The notes beneath the pieces were generated by a model, which was not told the origin of the DNA, made no database searches, and was given only the letters and a program-made list of their open reading frames with translations. From assembly GCA_965153455.1 (NCBI GenBank), contig OZ234493.1, positions 32,850,213-32,914,212 on the forward strand: 64,000 nt of DNA, written 5' to 3'. The translations under genes and the position numbers were made by a program. Positions 10,926-24,100 of this stretch are shown here, in pieces; positions within the stretch are counted from its first letter, which is position 1; each line of letters begins with the position of its first letter. Origin of the DNA: Sphagnum compactum. Lineage: Eukaryota; Bryophyta; Sphagnopsida; Sphagnales.

Positions 10926-13900
10926 AGTGTTCGGTCATAGGCAGGCAATCAGTGATGAGCCAGTTTGCCCTAGTGTGACCATGCATAACTGACAATTATT
11001 GCCAATAATAAGCAAGTAAATTGATAATTGAAGGTATTACTTTGACATTGAAATTGATCATTTATGGGTTTAATTTTTTTTATATAAATCTATAGCCTAG
11101 CTGGCTTGTTATGAAAAGAAAACAATAACCACCCAACATTGTTTAAACAATTTGGAAGCTTTTGGAGAACATGTCAGGAATAGTGATTTTTTTTTTAAAG
11201 GAATTGCTAAGTTAGCCTAATTCGGCTAGGTCTTACCAAGCTATGGCATCCGCTCAGATTGAGGGTTCAAAAATTAATCCACCTCATCAAATTCTTTGTA
11301 AAAATGTGGCTGTATTTGTATTTCGTGGTAAAAGATTCACGGCTACAAGATTATTTCTTATGTGAATTTTAACAATGAACAATTGGCAGCTCAAATAAAA
11401 AGTTGGCAACCAGGGGGAAAAAAAAAAAAAAAAAGTAGAAAATGTGATGTCCATAGACACAAAAAAGTAGAAAATTTGGCTAGAAAATAGATCTCCAAGG
11501 GGGAATTCAACCCTAGTCCATATGGACCTTGCCCGTTACAGCTAAAAATGGCCTACAAAAACATACAACATAATTAATAATGTATTGTGCATTGTGTACA
11601 ATTTCGACATTAAAAAAAACAAATGGAATAGCAATTGAAAATTCATGCTGAAAGTTTCGACTTGGAACCTGCAAGTCAAGCACAAAAAATGACAAAATGC
11701 AAAGAGGGTTTAGAAAAAAATGACTTTGTTGTAGAAAGGAATTATTATTTTAGTAGTCTTTGAACTTTCTTGGTTATCCAGGCTTTGATCGAAAGAGTAA
11801 ATGGAAAGTTCTCCAATGTATAAGAAATATGTGCATACATGCACACAACCAAATCCAAATGTGTTGTGAATATATTTTTTAACTTGTTACATAAGAAGAA
11901 ATCTTAGGTTTTTGCACTATCATCTATTGCAACTATTTGTCAAATTTGACCACTATTTGATTTATTATCATCATGCACAGCAAGTGAATTGTTTGCTAAT
12001 TATTTGTGCATAATTTCCATAGTGAAAATAATGACTATTTTGCTCACTAACACTAGATTTTTTCCTTCATGTTGAATTTTATAATAATGAAAAAAATTCT
12101 AACATGGAAAATATCTCAACCTTAGACTCCTTGCAATAGTGATAATATTGTTTAGTCATTCTTTTAACAACTTTTCAACTATTAACCTCTAGCATAAGTT
12201 TAATCAAAGTTTGATAATAATTGCAAAATGTTATTCATAAGTTGCACCTTTCACTTACATAAGAAGTCACCTTATTTTACTTTTTAATAATTTGAAATTG
12301 TTGATGTGAAAATTAAGGTAGCATTCAACTTTATTTACGCATTGCACTATAATGGTTAGTGATTTTTTTGACATCTCGTCAACTATCAACATGGTACATG
12401 AGTTGAATTATACATTTTTATCATGTTGAAACCATTGTTCATAGGTTGCATTCTACATTTATCATAATTCAATAAAACACATGCATTACTTATAACGACC
12501 TCACATTTCAACATCTACACATAAGGTGAATGATTCATTTTAAATCCATTACTATCTAACATTTTTCACTCACCACAATTTTTTTAAATGGATGTATAAA
12601 AATTTGTCATGTTTCACATTTATGTTTGAACTAAAAATTAAGTCAAAATGTTCATATATACAAAGTCTAAGGTCCATATAGACCTTTATATTTAAAAAAT
12701 TTAATGTTCAAACTTGTACATTTATGTAAATTTAGATTAATGTTTTTCCCCTATTTCATTCATCATTGGACAAGTTCTTAATTACAAATGTTCATGATGA
12801 AACAATAACAAAACTTCAAGAACAAATCCTTAAATTATTCTTCCATTTTATCTTTTGATGTATGAGAAATATAAAGCCTAGCTAACTTTATTTTTTTGGG
12901 TATGTTATTATTTTTATTGTTACCATGATTTAGCATTTTTTTAAGGTTTGTTTTGGTACAAGTTCATATCTAGGTATTTAAAGATGATTTTTTTAATTAT
13001 TTAAAAAATAAAAAAAATACAAATGGTGATCTCATAATAATGACATCAACAAATTATTATTATTTTCAATTTTTTGGTGTTGTTCAAATGACAATCATTG
13101 ATAAAAATATCACCAAATTATGTTTTAAAAAATTCTACAAAGGTAAAATGTATTAATACATTACTAGAAAAATAACATAAATAATACGTTGTTATATTTT
13201 TTTCAAATTTGTGTAATTAATAATTTTTTATTAGTCTATAATTAATGTTGTTAAACAAATATGATGTTGAAAAAAAATGTTTATATATATTATTTAATTA
13301 ATTTTTCTTTTAATATCCATTTTTTGCCAATTTAAAGGGGGGGGGACATCAACAATGGTTTTTTTGCCAAAAAAACTTTTTTTTTATCAAATTTTAAATT
13401 GAAATTTTTTTCAAGGTAATATTGAAGGATTTAAACAATTTTGCAACTCCATAATTCTTTTATAAACAAATGGGGGTAAAACTACTTATAGGTGATAACA
13501 ATTTGAATAACATTGCAAAAGTTTTTTTTTTAAAAATTGTACATAATCATATTGAGGAAAACAAAACTTACAATTCTTCAAAAATTGAACAAATATTTTA
13601 CATAACAAAAGCATCTTTGTTCAAGATTTAATGAAAGCACAGTTGAATTCACATTGAATTGAATTGCATTTATGAAGATTGTAGATGAATTTAAGGAAAA
13701 AAGATTTGTAGATTTTTTGGTTTATTCATAACATGTTATTGTTAGGAATAACATTTTAAGTTCTTTCTTGAACCCTTCAAATTGTATAATTATAAATTAT
13801 AATTATTTTCATGAATAGATTATCAAATAAGCTTAAAGATCATGTTTTCATTTGTAGCATTTGAATCAATTTTGAGAAACAAAACATATGTTAAACTTTG

Positions 13901-15553
13901 AATTTTTTAATAGTTTTATGTCGAAAATAATAAACTTACACTTTCTATCTTATCAAATTCTTCAAGTGGTTTAATGGTGAAGACCTTGGTGCATCTCCAT
14001 GAAATCTTGGGTTCAAACCTTGATGAATATGTGCATGAATATATGTAATGGGTATATACATTGATGTATCATGTATAAATATGGTTTACGAAACATATAT
14101 GATGATGGTGAATATTTTCAAAATATGTTGTTAAGAAAATCCAAACCAAATGTAAATAATAACAATAATTTTAAATCACAACATGTATTTTTATCACAAC
14201 ATGTCGTGAAAAAATTACAAGCGGTGACCAAAAAAAGAGGAAAAAAAAACATTAAAAACATGTTACATGATGACATGACATGTTAATCCACATCATATTA
14301 CATTGGGACCTCATAATATCCATGTCATTTTTTTCAAATTAAAAATTACCTAATCTAACATGTCACTATCCAGAACAATTAGAAAACAGTTCACTAAAAA
14401 TGTCCTAATCAACACATAAGTTAAATATTAGTGAACTTTGTGCCATTTCACTAAAAACATAGTAGATTTGGGTAGTGGAAAAATCCAAGATTTCTTCTTG
14501 TGTTATTTGTGAAAAACAATGTAAAGAAAAACCTTTCACCTTCAGTGTTCACTAACATAGTAACCATAAACAATTCAATAAACTTAAGTCACTTTGAAAA
14601 TTTACTAGAAATAATCTAATTGTCAACCCACAATGCCCATGTTTGCGAATTCAAATTACAATCAATGGGTGGTTTAAGCTACAACTACATTTCACATCAT
14701 TGTCATTTTTATAAAAAAAGTGTGTTGATCCAGCAAAGTCTCATAAAAAACAAGGGGAATGAAAGCAAAATTAATCCTTATATGCCTCGAATAATAGTAA
14801 TGGGACTTTAGAAACCTATAAAAGCCAAGAAGATATGTTCAATTTTTGGTTGCAACCAAAATTTGTGATATATAATGCCAGTGGCATTCATGATTTCTTG
14901 TGAAGGGAACCTACATTCTAATTCTTTAATTAGCCCACAAGCAACATTGTTGCATTAATTTTTGACCTCTTCCACAACCGAGAACCAATCCGCCCTAGAA
15001 ACCCAACTCAAAACCCCAATTAGTGTACATCTTTCATGCTACATATAAGTGTGGCCAAATAATGAAAAATATATGGTCAATCCCAAATGTGGGTTTAATA
15101 ACTTAGTCATAATGCAAAGCATCATTGTAATGTTCAATGGTGTCCAAGAATTGATTAAAATATTTCAACTCATATTTATTTTATTTGTTGCAATACATTT
15201 GACATAAATCCCCTTCATAGGTCCTCACACAATATCAACAAAATCACATATAAATGCATCACAAATTTGAACAAACTTAAACAAACCCTAAACACATTCA
15301 AACATCGGGATAATGTAAGTTAGAGCCAAATCACCCTAATATCACATAATTCAAAGTTTGCCTTCATAGAAGCATTCACAACTTGTTCTTCAAACTTCTA
15401 TACCACCAAACTATGCATTGCACAATTTTTTGTTTGCATTCAATATGCCAAACAAACTTAACTTGGTCAAAAAATAAGATTTACTATGCATTAAACCATA
15501 TTACCTTTCATTTTTGGCATGCTAGCTTGTAGAGGACATGTAATACTCCCCAA
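10926..15553. other. Very AT-rich gene desert
   Basis: Long A and T runs, no frame above about 75 codons and no recognised element. Part of 12000-14400 is almost free of G+C-rich words. A seven-G run at 13339 is the only local GC landmark. Confidence 0.5.
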
Positions 15554-15704
15554 TAGGGTGAAAGCACACTACGGTAATACATTTTTGGTAAAAAATGTAC
15601 AATTTCAAATACAATTTGTATTTTTGGGGTGTTTCAGACACAAGTAGTTTCAAAGAGTAGTATTTGTGACAACAATATTTGACGTAATGTGCTTTCACCC
15701 AATA
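15554..15704. mobile_element. MITE-like element (~150 bp) with GGGTGAAAGCAC ends
   Basis: Left end TAGGGTGAAAGCACACTACG; right end CGTAATGTGCTTTCACCCAA. About 18 of 20 terminal bases are complementary. TA occurs next to both ends (CCAA|TA and AA|TA), but a clean duplication cannot be assigned. The interior does not code. Confidence 0.65.
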
Positions 15705-16109
15705 GTTACCCCAATTTAACAATAATGGCCTTGCAATGCCCAAATGCTTTTGGAGGCCATCAAATTTCAAAACCATGAGTTTCTTTCAACTTTTTATGTT
15801 GTTGCAAACATTACCCATGAACATCTTCCCATTGGCCCTTAACATTAGCATAGCCCAAGGCAACTTAACAACCTAAACATCTTGGAAAACGTTGTTTAAC
15901 TTTCATTCAATTTTCCTAGGCATCTTGGGCTTTGGAAAAACTAAATTAGGATTTATGATAATAATTTTTTTCTTTTGATGACTTGGACCATGATTCACGA
16001 CAACTTTAGGAGGTGATTGAACTTTCCCACACACATCATATTATTTCCTTGCACTTGCAATAGGGTGCAAGGCTTATGATGTTTGAAAGACATTTATTGT
16101 AAAATCTTC

Positions 16110-16790
16110 ATAAGATTTTGGGCCTATTGTCTAGGATGTTTGGCTTAGGGTGTTTGTAACACTTTTGGCTTAGGGTGTTCATGGGACTTTTGGCTAAGTG
16201 TCTTTATAAAACATTTGGCTTCACATGCTCATTGGACTTTTGGCTTAATGTTTTTACAAGCGTGCTTATTGGACTTTTGGCTTAATGTTCTTCCAAAACA
16301 TTATTGGTTAAGGTATTTGTGGGACCTTTTCAATGGCCTAGGATACTTTGGTTCAAGCATTTTGGATATATCTTTCACCAATGGCTTAGGATAGTTGGCT
16401 TAGGGTGTTTGTGTGGACTTTTCACTAATGTCACTTAGACATTTGGGTCAGGGATTAAGAATTTCGGCTTCAAGCCTAGGACATTTGGCTTAGGACCTAA
16501 GACTTTTGACTCATGAGTTAAGACTTTTCATTTAAAAGCATAAAACATTTGGCTTGGAATCCTATTGTATCCAAAATACCTATACAACCTCAAAAGAAAA
16601 TTAGATCTTTTACAATAGTAGTGATATTGATTGAACTTAAGGTATTTGTGTGGGGCCTTTCAATGGCCTAGATCAAATGTAAGGTATTTGTGGGACCTTT
16701 TCAATGGCCTACAACAATTGGCTCAAGTTATTTGGATACATTTTTCACCAATGGCCTAAGACGATTGGCTTACGGTGTTTGTATGACATT
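16110..16790. repeat. Quasi-periodic TTTGGCTTAGGGTGTT repeat field
   Basis: Variants of TTTGGCTTAGGGTGTTTG recur about every 35-45 bp from 16135 to about 16560, separated by phrases such as CATGGGACTTTTGGC. A larger block repeats too: TTTCACCAATGGCTTAGGAT then AGTTGGCTTAGGGTGTTTG (about 16370) reappears as TTTCACCAATGGCCTAAGAC then GATTGGCTTACGGTGTTTG (about 16743). AAGGTATTTGTGGGACC-type phrases occur three times. Confidence 0.7.
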
Positions 16791-16869
16791 ACTGTCACCA
16801 CTGTACAATGATCTAGTTTGCAAAACAAGGATAGATAAGTGATATCATTAATTGTATATCATAGAGTTA

Positions 16870-18190
16870 AAGTCTATGAATTCAAGGATTCAACATTTAA
16901 AAAAAACTTATATTGTTTGTTATACAAGTAATGGTATGAGATGAAATAGATATCTTTCATAAGAATAGCGAAATCTCCATTCTCACGATGAAAAAAAAAC
17001 AACAAGGCTAACATTTCCTTAAGAAGCCACAGAAAGAACCAAACAAGGGGAGACAAAAAAAAACAAAAAATGAAAAACACACACCAGTACGAACAAAAGT
17101 GCCAATCTCACACTTGTTTAGGGACCATCAACAATAGTATGTATGATAGTGACTTAACTATCACAACTTCCCCACTGACTTCATCAGCTCCCTATAATGG
17201 GTAAAGGCCGGTGACAAGCACCATCCTACAAACTGAGTTTTTGCTGCAATTTCGGAAGCAACGGAAAAACTCAGCCATACTACTGGCTAGCAACAGACCC
17301 CACAACAAAGATCAGACAAAGAAACAAAGAAAGAAAGAAAGGGAAAAGAACATGGAAAGACTAAGAACAAATGGGCTTACATGAAGCTCCCCACTTACAA
17401 AACCCGGAGCAAAATCATTCTGAAATGCCAAAAGCTGAAATTCCAAACAGGAAATTTTTTTTAAAGACCAACCCTCTAATTCTCTTTAGAAGAACTTTTA
17501 AAAGGTAGCCTTTTGCCTTCAGAAAGACAATAAGACTGACCATCTGGAAGACAAAAAACTTCTTACAACTATAAAGCCTCAAGAATCTGTAAAATTGACT
17601 ATTGATAACCCCCAGCTTTGCAGTCATTGAGATATTGGAATGAACATGAGGCATTCTAATCATTTCAATACCTGCGTACTCTAGTTGAGAACGCTTGTCA
17701 AAAATGTCACAGGATAAACCTTGAGGACTCTGTCTCACAGTTAGATCCAAGAAATTACAAGAGTAGCCTTTAGATGTACAATTCAACTCACAAGAGGTTT
17801 TTGGGTATATGCCACTACCAAAAGAGTCTTGGTTAAGGTACACGAAGTTCTCAAAATCTGGAAATCAGGAACAAAAAGATCATCCAGAAACCTACGAACC
17901 AAGGACAAACTATGAAACACAACAGGAGATGAAAATGCAAGTTCTTGTTAAGATCAAGTTGCAGACAATGCTCTAGCTATGGAAGACATTAGGGAACCAT
18001 CAACCTCTACAACTAATCTTGTCAAGAATACCAATTTGCAATGACTCTCATCAATAAGAACTTTGAAAACTACAGTTATGACCATAGGAGCTTAAGGCAA
18101 ATCGTAGTCGCAAAATTGACAACATTTCTTGAATGTCTAAACTATCATCCTACTGGAAAAAAAGGTTGCAATTCAACCTTGTCATAAAAC
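16870..18190 (-). pseudogene. Penelope-like reverse transcriptase relic with 3' tail (copy C)
   Basis: Read on the minus strand, the 142-codon frame 17843-17415 gives GIYPKTSCELN, CNFLDLTVRQSPQGLSCDIF, MIRMPHVHSNIS, GVINSQFYRFLRL and a KGYLLKVLLKRIRG segment. This order (IYP-EL, FLDL-I, YDKR-like, P-SNI, V-SQ-RF, GY) fits the palm/thumb region of Penelope-like reverse transcriptases, perhaps the Naiad/Chlamys branch. Just upstream on the minus strand, after a frameshift, RRFLDDLFVPDF contains the DD catalytic pair. Downstream (17414-16870) is a non-coding tail homologous to those of copies A and B. Frameshifts and stops make it dead. Confidence 0.75.
17144..17205 (-). other. Conserved double hairpin in the tail of copy C
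   Basis: On the minus strand, CCCATT then 18 nt then AGTGGG (one G-U pair) forms hairpin 1, with GAGCTGATGAAG in its loop. TGATAG-TTAAGTCA-CTATCA forms hairpin 2. Equivalent pairs occur in the tails of copies A and B. Confidence 0.65.
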
Positions 18191-20184
18191 ACCTATGTCA
18201 TCTCCAAATGCTTATGTGACCATTCATCATTCTCACAAAACAAGAAAAACGATTAACTTCTATGAACCTTTGTAAATCAACAACCTCAAAAGAAGAATCC
18301 AAAGTTCATTAATTTAATACAAGCAACAAACACATGTTGACAACTAATCATATATGTAATTTCAACGAAGTGACACTTGGGGATAAACACATACAATATT
18401 GTAATCACGAATGCAACAATTTCAATTTCATAAAGCTTTATCTTAGGATGCACATATATGCAGGTGCACACATATATTTTCCAACCAATTGACAAGTTGT
18501 AAGTGATGACATAACTAATCATAAATTGGGATAATGATTAGTATTCGACACAAAATGAAAGAAACATATTGTGGTAAAACAAATTTGAGATGATGGGCTT
18601 GAAATTTGCAATAAACTAAAACTACAATTATCAAATGTAGAAATTTGTAGCTTTTGCAACAATGGCACCATTTACAATCCAAATAACACACATGCATCAA
18701 CAAGCCACTAAGCAATAATGACACATCCCAATTTTCAAAACAAGAGAAAAAGATTAGGCTCAAATATATATCTATATTTTAAGCATCATTAGAACCCAAA
18801 ATCTAAACAATAATATCCAAATTTGTTGCAAACAAGAAAAAAAGACCTTTGACATAGAATTCTCTTATGGCAATTCAATGAAAACGTATAATGTTCTAAA
18901 GGCACAAGAATAAAAATAATTGTGCATGTTTCAACAACAATACATGCCATTGCCTTGGGCTTGTTGAAGTAAATTTAGCACCCTTGAAAATGTGAATTTG
19001 AAATGAAATAACTTGATGGGGGGTTGAACCCCAATCCCAAAAGGATGTTGCTAATTGCAACTGAAATTCTACTTGCACACCAACCCATTAAACATCGCAC
19101 TGAACCTTAAAATCAAATGTAAATGTTGCACTTAAAGTTTGAATTTTGCAAACAAGATGGGCAACACAAAAATCAATAAAATGTGATACACATTATTAAG
19201 AGAAAAACGCATAACAAACACATAATGAAAACCCAACATTTTAATTAATGTGAACATTGTCATACAATATTAGTATGGAACCAAACCAATTAGATTCCCA
19301 CTAGCAATAATTATATTGCATCAAATCAAAAACCTCATCAAAACCTAGTCACATATCCCATAACATGTCCAATTGTCACTCCATTACAAATTGCTATGTA
19401 GAAGGGAAATGATTCTACTGAACAAAAGGTTTGCCCATACATCCTGACAACAAGGTCAATGTGAATATTTAATCTATTTCGAAGCTTTTTTTATAATGAA
19501 AACAAGGTTGGAGAATTTCTGCTCATCCTTCACATTACCATGAACCATAACCATGCATATGTTCACAAGCTTAAACCAATTGGAAATTTTGAATAATATT
19601 ATTATGTTTATATTTGTATAATAAAAATTCAAGCACCCTATTTACATTTATTAAATGATAAATTTTACATTTTTTCAATTTGTTGCACCTTATAATATTT
19701 TGCATGTCATTTGGAATGGAAGCAACTTCCCATGTTCCACAAACTAGAAAATTAATTGTGAATCAAAATATGATTTTTTAATGAAAAGTTAATAAATGAA
19801 AATATCAACCTTTGGTGTAGATGAAATAGAAGAAGTTGAACAATGAAAATCAAACAAATGTTGAAATTCTCGTCAACACTTAAGGACATTCATTAGTAAT
19901 GGGAGTTGAACATTTTTATAGAGGTTTGACTAGGAGCTAGAAGTGATAACACAATGTAATTATGCATGCACTTGAATGTCATGATGTAACAAGACAAAGT
20001 TTTGATGACATCAAGCTTGCACCACTTGACATAATCTTGGAACATGCAAAAGGGTCAGACCAATCCTAAACATGGGGTAGTGTTACTTATTGAAAACTCA
20101 CCACATTAGGAAGAGTCAAAAACTTACAAATTTGCAAAATGTAATCCCAAGGTCAAGATGACTCAAAGGATTTAAAAATCTATT
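18191..20184. other. Gene-free stretch
   Basis: AT-rich; the frames are short and unrelated to known domains. No repeat structure was recognised. Confidence 0.45.
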
Positions 20185-21130
20185 AGTTCAAAATGGGTTT
20201 TTTAAATCAATTAAGCAGATGGGGAAATATATAGGTATAAAGAAAGACTAGTGGCTAAAGGTTTTCTCAAACTCATGGCATTGATTTCAATGAAACATTC
20301 GTGCTTGTGATGGAATTTGTTTCTATTCATACAATCTTATCACTTGGAGCAGCACTTGATTTTGAATTACACGAAATGGGCATCAAATATGCCTTTTTGA
20401 ATGGGGATTTGGACAAAAGCATTTACATGACACAACTTGATGGCTATGAAGTTGTTGAGCATACAAATTTTGTTCTCAAATTTTTTAAAACTCTATGTAT
20501 ACAAACTTAAGCAAGCATAATGGGTTTGGAATGCGACTTAGATTGATGGATTCCTCATTTGAAGGTTTGGTTTTCATAAATGTGAATTAAATGTTAACAT
20601 TTATGTTTTGAAAAAAAAGAAGGGTGCATATTATTGACCTTATGCATTAATGACTTACTCAACATTAGCAAGGATTTGTGGGGAGTAAATAATGTGAACG
20701 ATTTTTTGTCATGTGAATTTGTGGTGAAAGACTTCAAAGAAGTAGAATATTGTTTGGGCATTGAAATAAAGATGATGGATTGATTGGTGAAGAACGTATG
20801 ATTGGGGCAACCAAAATACATTCATGAAATGCTACTTTGATTTGGTATGAGCGATTGTAAATTAGTTTACACATGATTTGATACATGAATGTCAAGTTTT
20901 TTACAATATAAAAAACCGTGACATAGGAGGAACAAAAATGATGGAATACATTCTTTTTGAAAAGCTATTGGTGGATTCATGTACATGACAATTATTATGA
21001 GATTAGATTTGGCCATGATGGTTAAAGGAATGGTAAGCTAGTTTGTGCATGGTAAGTTGTGAAGAGAAACCCATGTTACTTCTGTTGTTTTGAAAATATA
21101 TTTTTGTGCAAGTAAGGGTATATATAATTT
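20185..21130 (+). pseudogene. Eroded Ty1/copia pol (reverse transcriptase)
   Basis: The translation follows the copia RT order with frameshifts: KWVFKSIKQ, ERLVAKGF, GIDFNETF, then the frame 20301-20510 with SIHTILSLGAALDFELHEMG, AFLNGDLDKSIYMTQLDGYE and NFVLKFFKTL. Later come a YVDD-box remnant read as CINDLL, the KDFKEVEYCLGIEIKM block, QPKYIHEML, FGMSDCKLVYT and a remnant of the GSLMY region. In-frame stops and the YVDD to CIND change show it is dead. No LTRs, integrase or RNase H could be assigned around it. Confidence 0.88.
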
Positions 21131-24100
21131 TTCAATTTATTTATCCATTGAGTAAGGGTACATTAAAATTCAAAAAAATTCATCATGTTAAGGTTTAATT
21201 ATACAAAAATTAAGTTTCTTGGTAAATGGGCAGGGTTTAGGTACTGGCCCTTTATCATATACCCTTTTGGGGTAAAAATGGGTATGTGTTTATTTATTTA
21301 AAAATAGAGGAAATTTTCCACATTTTGGAAAATAAAATCATTCATAGGTCAAATATAATGTGAAAATGAAACAATTAAAGTATTTGATTCATCCTTGATT
21401 AGGATAAACATGCCTATGATTGAACACTTAATGTGTCAAATGAAAATGATGACATGGTTGATGGTCAATTGATGATGGAGTTTTCAAATAATTTGTAACT
21501 AATTTTTGGGTGCTCTAGTAGGCTTTTGAATAATCTAATTTTGTTAAGTAATGGGTAAATTTTGGGTTCCAAAATAGGGGGTTCTTCCATTTGAAATATA
21601 TCCTTACCACACATACCTACCATTCCTACCATCTACACTTTGACCAAATGTTAATAACCTTCAATTTTATCCCATATGGTTTGTTCAAAATTTTCACCTT
21701 TTCATTTATATAGTTGGGCCAAAGAGGAGACTCTTCATTTTTACAAAGAAATTTATATTTTGCGAAGCTTCCAATTTGTTTTCTTGTGATGGGCCAATTA
21801 AATTTGTTAATTTTCAAAAACCAAAACAAAACAAAACAAGGGACTTGGGACACACCCCATTTGATTAATAGAAATTGAAAATTTAAGGTTTAAGGCATAT
21901 TCATCCTAATTTGTTTTATTCGAATACCAAAACATATTTGGTTATGGGTATTTTTTACATATAACTAAGGTTATGAATATGGTATAGTTTTCAAAATTCA
22001 CATATCCTTGGATATGTGTTTCATTAGGGTATGTTGATTTGAGGAAAATAGGTTAAGGTAAATAATATATCCCATTGATACATGATGAGTGTATCTAGAT
22101 ACAAGATATACCCACTCAACATTATTTACCTCCAATGAACTAAGGATTGAATTGGTTCCAATACAAGATTACAAGGGAAATTAATGTTTGAAGATATTTC
22201 AATTCATATTGAGGTGGAGATTTAGGCAGAAGAAAATCAATTACAAACATCTTTCTTTTGTATGATGGAAGAATAAGTCGATCTTCATGCAAATTTTGAA
22301 CTCTTAGTTCACAAATTCAGCTGGAAAATGTGAATTAACTTTTGATAATTACATTTCAAGGACTTTCCAATAAATTATTGGGGGCCCAATTCGAACCATA
22401 TTTATTACCTGCATTTTAGTTCCAAAATTCAGAATTCAACAAGATTAGAACTCCCAAAATGGAAAAACCATTTGGGAATGTTAGAATTAATTCTCTCACA
22501 TTTGTGAAAATGTGTTTAAGTCCTCGGAAACTCTTATTTCACTCCCCCTCCCATGCTTTAACCTTGGCTGTGAACCTTAGGCTATGGTTGTGACAAAACA
22601 TATGGTTGTGTCTACGAGCAATTAGAAAGGCCATAGGGCTTCATAGTTTTCTTAATAAACTTGGTTCAATCATGATGGCACTATCATATTTCTAAACAAC
22701 CAAGGGTGTTTGTCATTCATCAAACATTTAATTCATTAATCGAGGACCAACCACATAAACATTCAACACATGTTTAAGAAATGGTGCACGCAAACGTAGT
22801 TTGATTTGAGTATATTTCAATCATTAAAATGGTTGCAAAATTCTTGACCAAGGCCATTCCCAAGTAGAAGCACTCTTGATGTATGTAAATGACAAGCCTC
22901 CATACGTTTAATAAAATTGATCACGTATTGGGAGCGTTAGAAAAGGCATATCAATTGTGAATCAATTAATAAAATGGTGATGGTGATTAAACTTGTAGTG
23001 AATCCACAATGATGGTGATTAACATAATCTCTCATGTTGTTTTTAGAAATAAATTAATTAGGATTTTACTTTTTAAATTGCTCCACCATGCAATGTGTAA
23101 ATAAGCTTCAATAAAATACCCTTGTAGTTTCTTTGTATTCTTGTGTTCCAACTTTTTGTTATTACATTTATGCTATTATTTTCAATTTCTTTTCAATTGG
23201 ATCTACAATCTTCATTGTGTTGGAAATTGTGCAAGTAGCACCATGGAGAACATTAGTGAAAGCTCGCAAACCTGGAAGTTCTTTGACCTAATTATTTTGA
23301 CTAGGTTAGGGGTTAAACCCACTTCTATGGGGTTTTTTTAGAACCATGGTTAACTGTCCATATACTCGTATCCACAAGTTTTTTATTTGAAAAAGAAAGA
23401 ACCTCCCACCATTGGGGTTAACTACAACTTACACTCCTACCCATTTGAAGACAATGTCATATAGACTCAAGTTAAGACACATAATGGCATTGACTCATAG
23501 TTGGGTACTAATTTACTTACTTTTTTGCTTCATGCAATTTTGGTTGTACCTTGGTGATGGTGGGGGAACTAAAGGTGAAGTAGTAGTTGGATTCAGCTTG
23601 TCATATTGGTTAAACAAGGACAAAGTTGTTTAGACTAGTGATGACAGAAGGGGTGCCCATGATGAGGGGGCTAAAAAGTGAGCTGTGTACATGAAAAACC
23701 CTCAAGCAACAAAACGGCCATTGGTGTCTTCAGTAATTTGATCAAAATTGTCATCAAGTTCTTTTGTGACAAAAAACTTGGGCACACAACAATCAAAACT
23801 AGGAACATATACATTAAATGGCAGAGCTTATATTAGAATTACCCACTGGCTTTGAGCCAGAAGCCACCTAAATTCCTATTGTAACTTAGAATAAAAAGCT
23901 TGAGGTCTCTGAGGGGTTAGATCTCTCCGATCTCTTTCTCTTGAACCCATTGGTCTTCTTGTTTTTTTCAATTACTTTAGACCTCACACACCCCAGAACA
24001 ACATTAAACTTAAAAAAAAACCCAAGTCCCAGACTGCACTTTGTGATGTAGACCCCTGAGTACAAAGAAATTGCATAAACCGGTACTAGAACACCACCCC

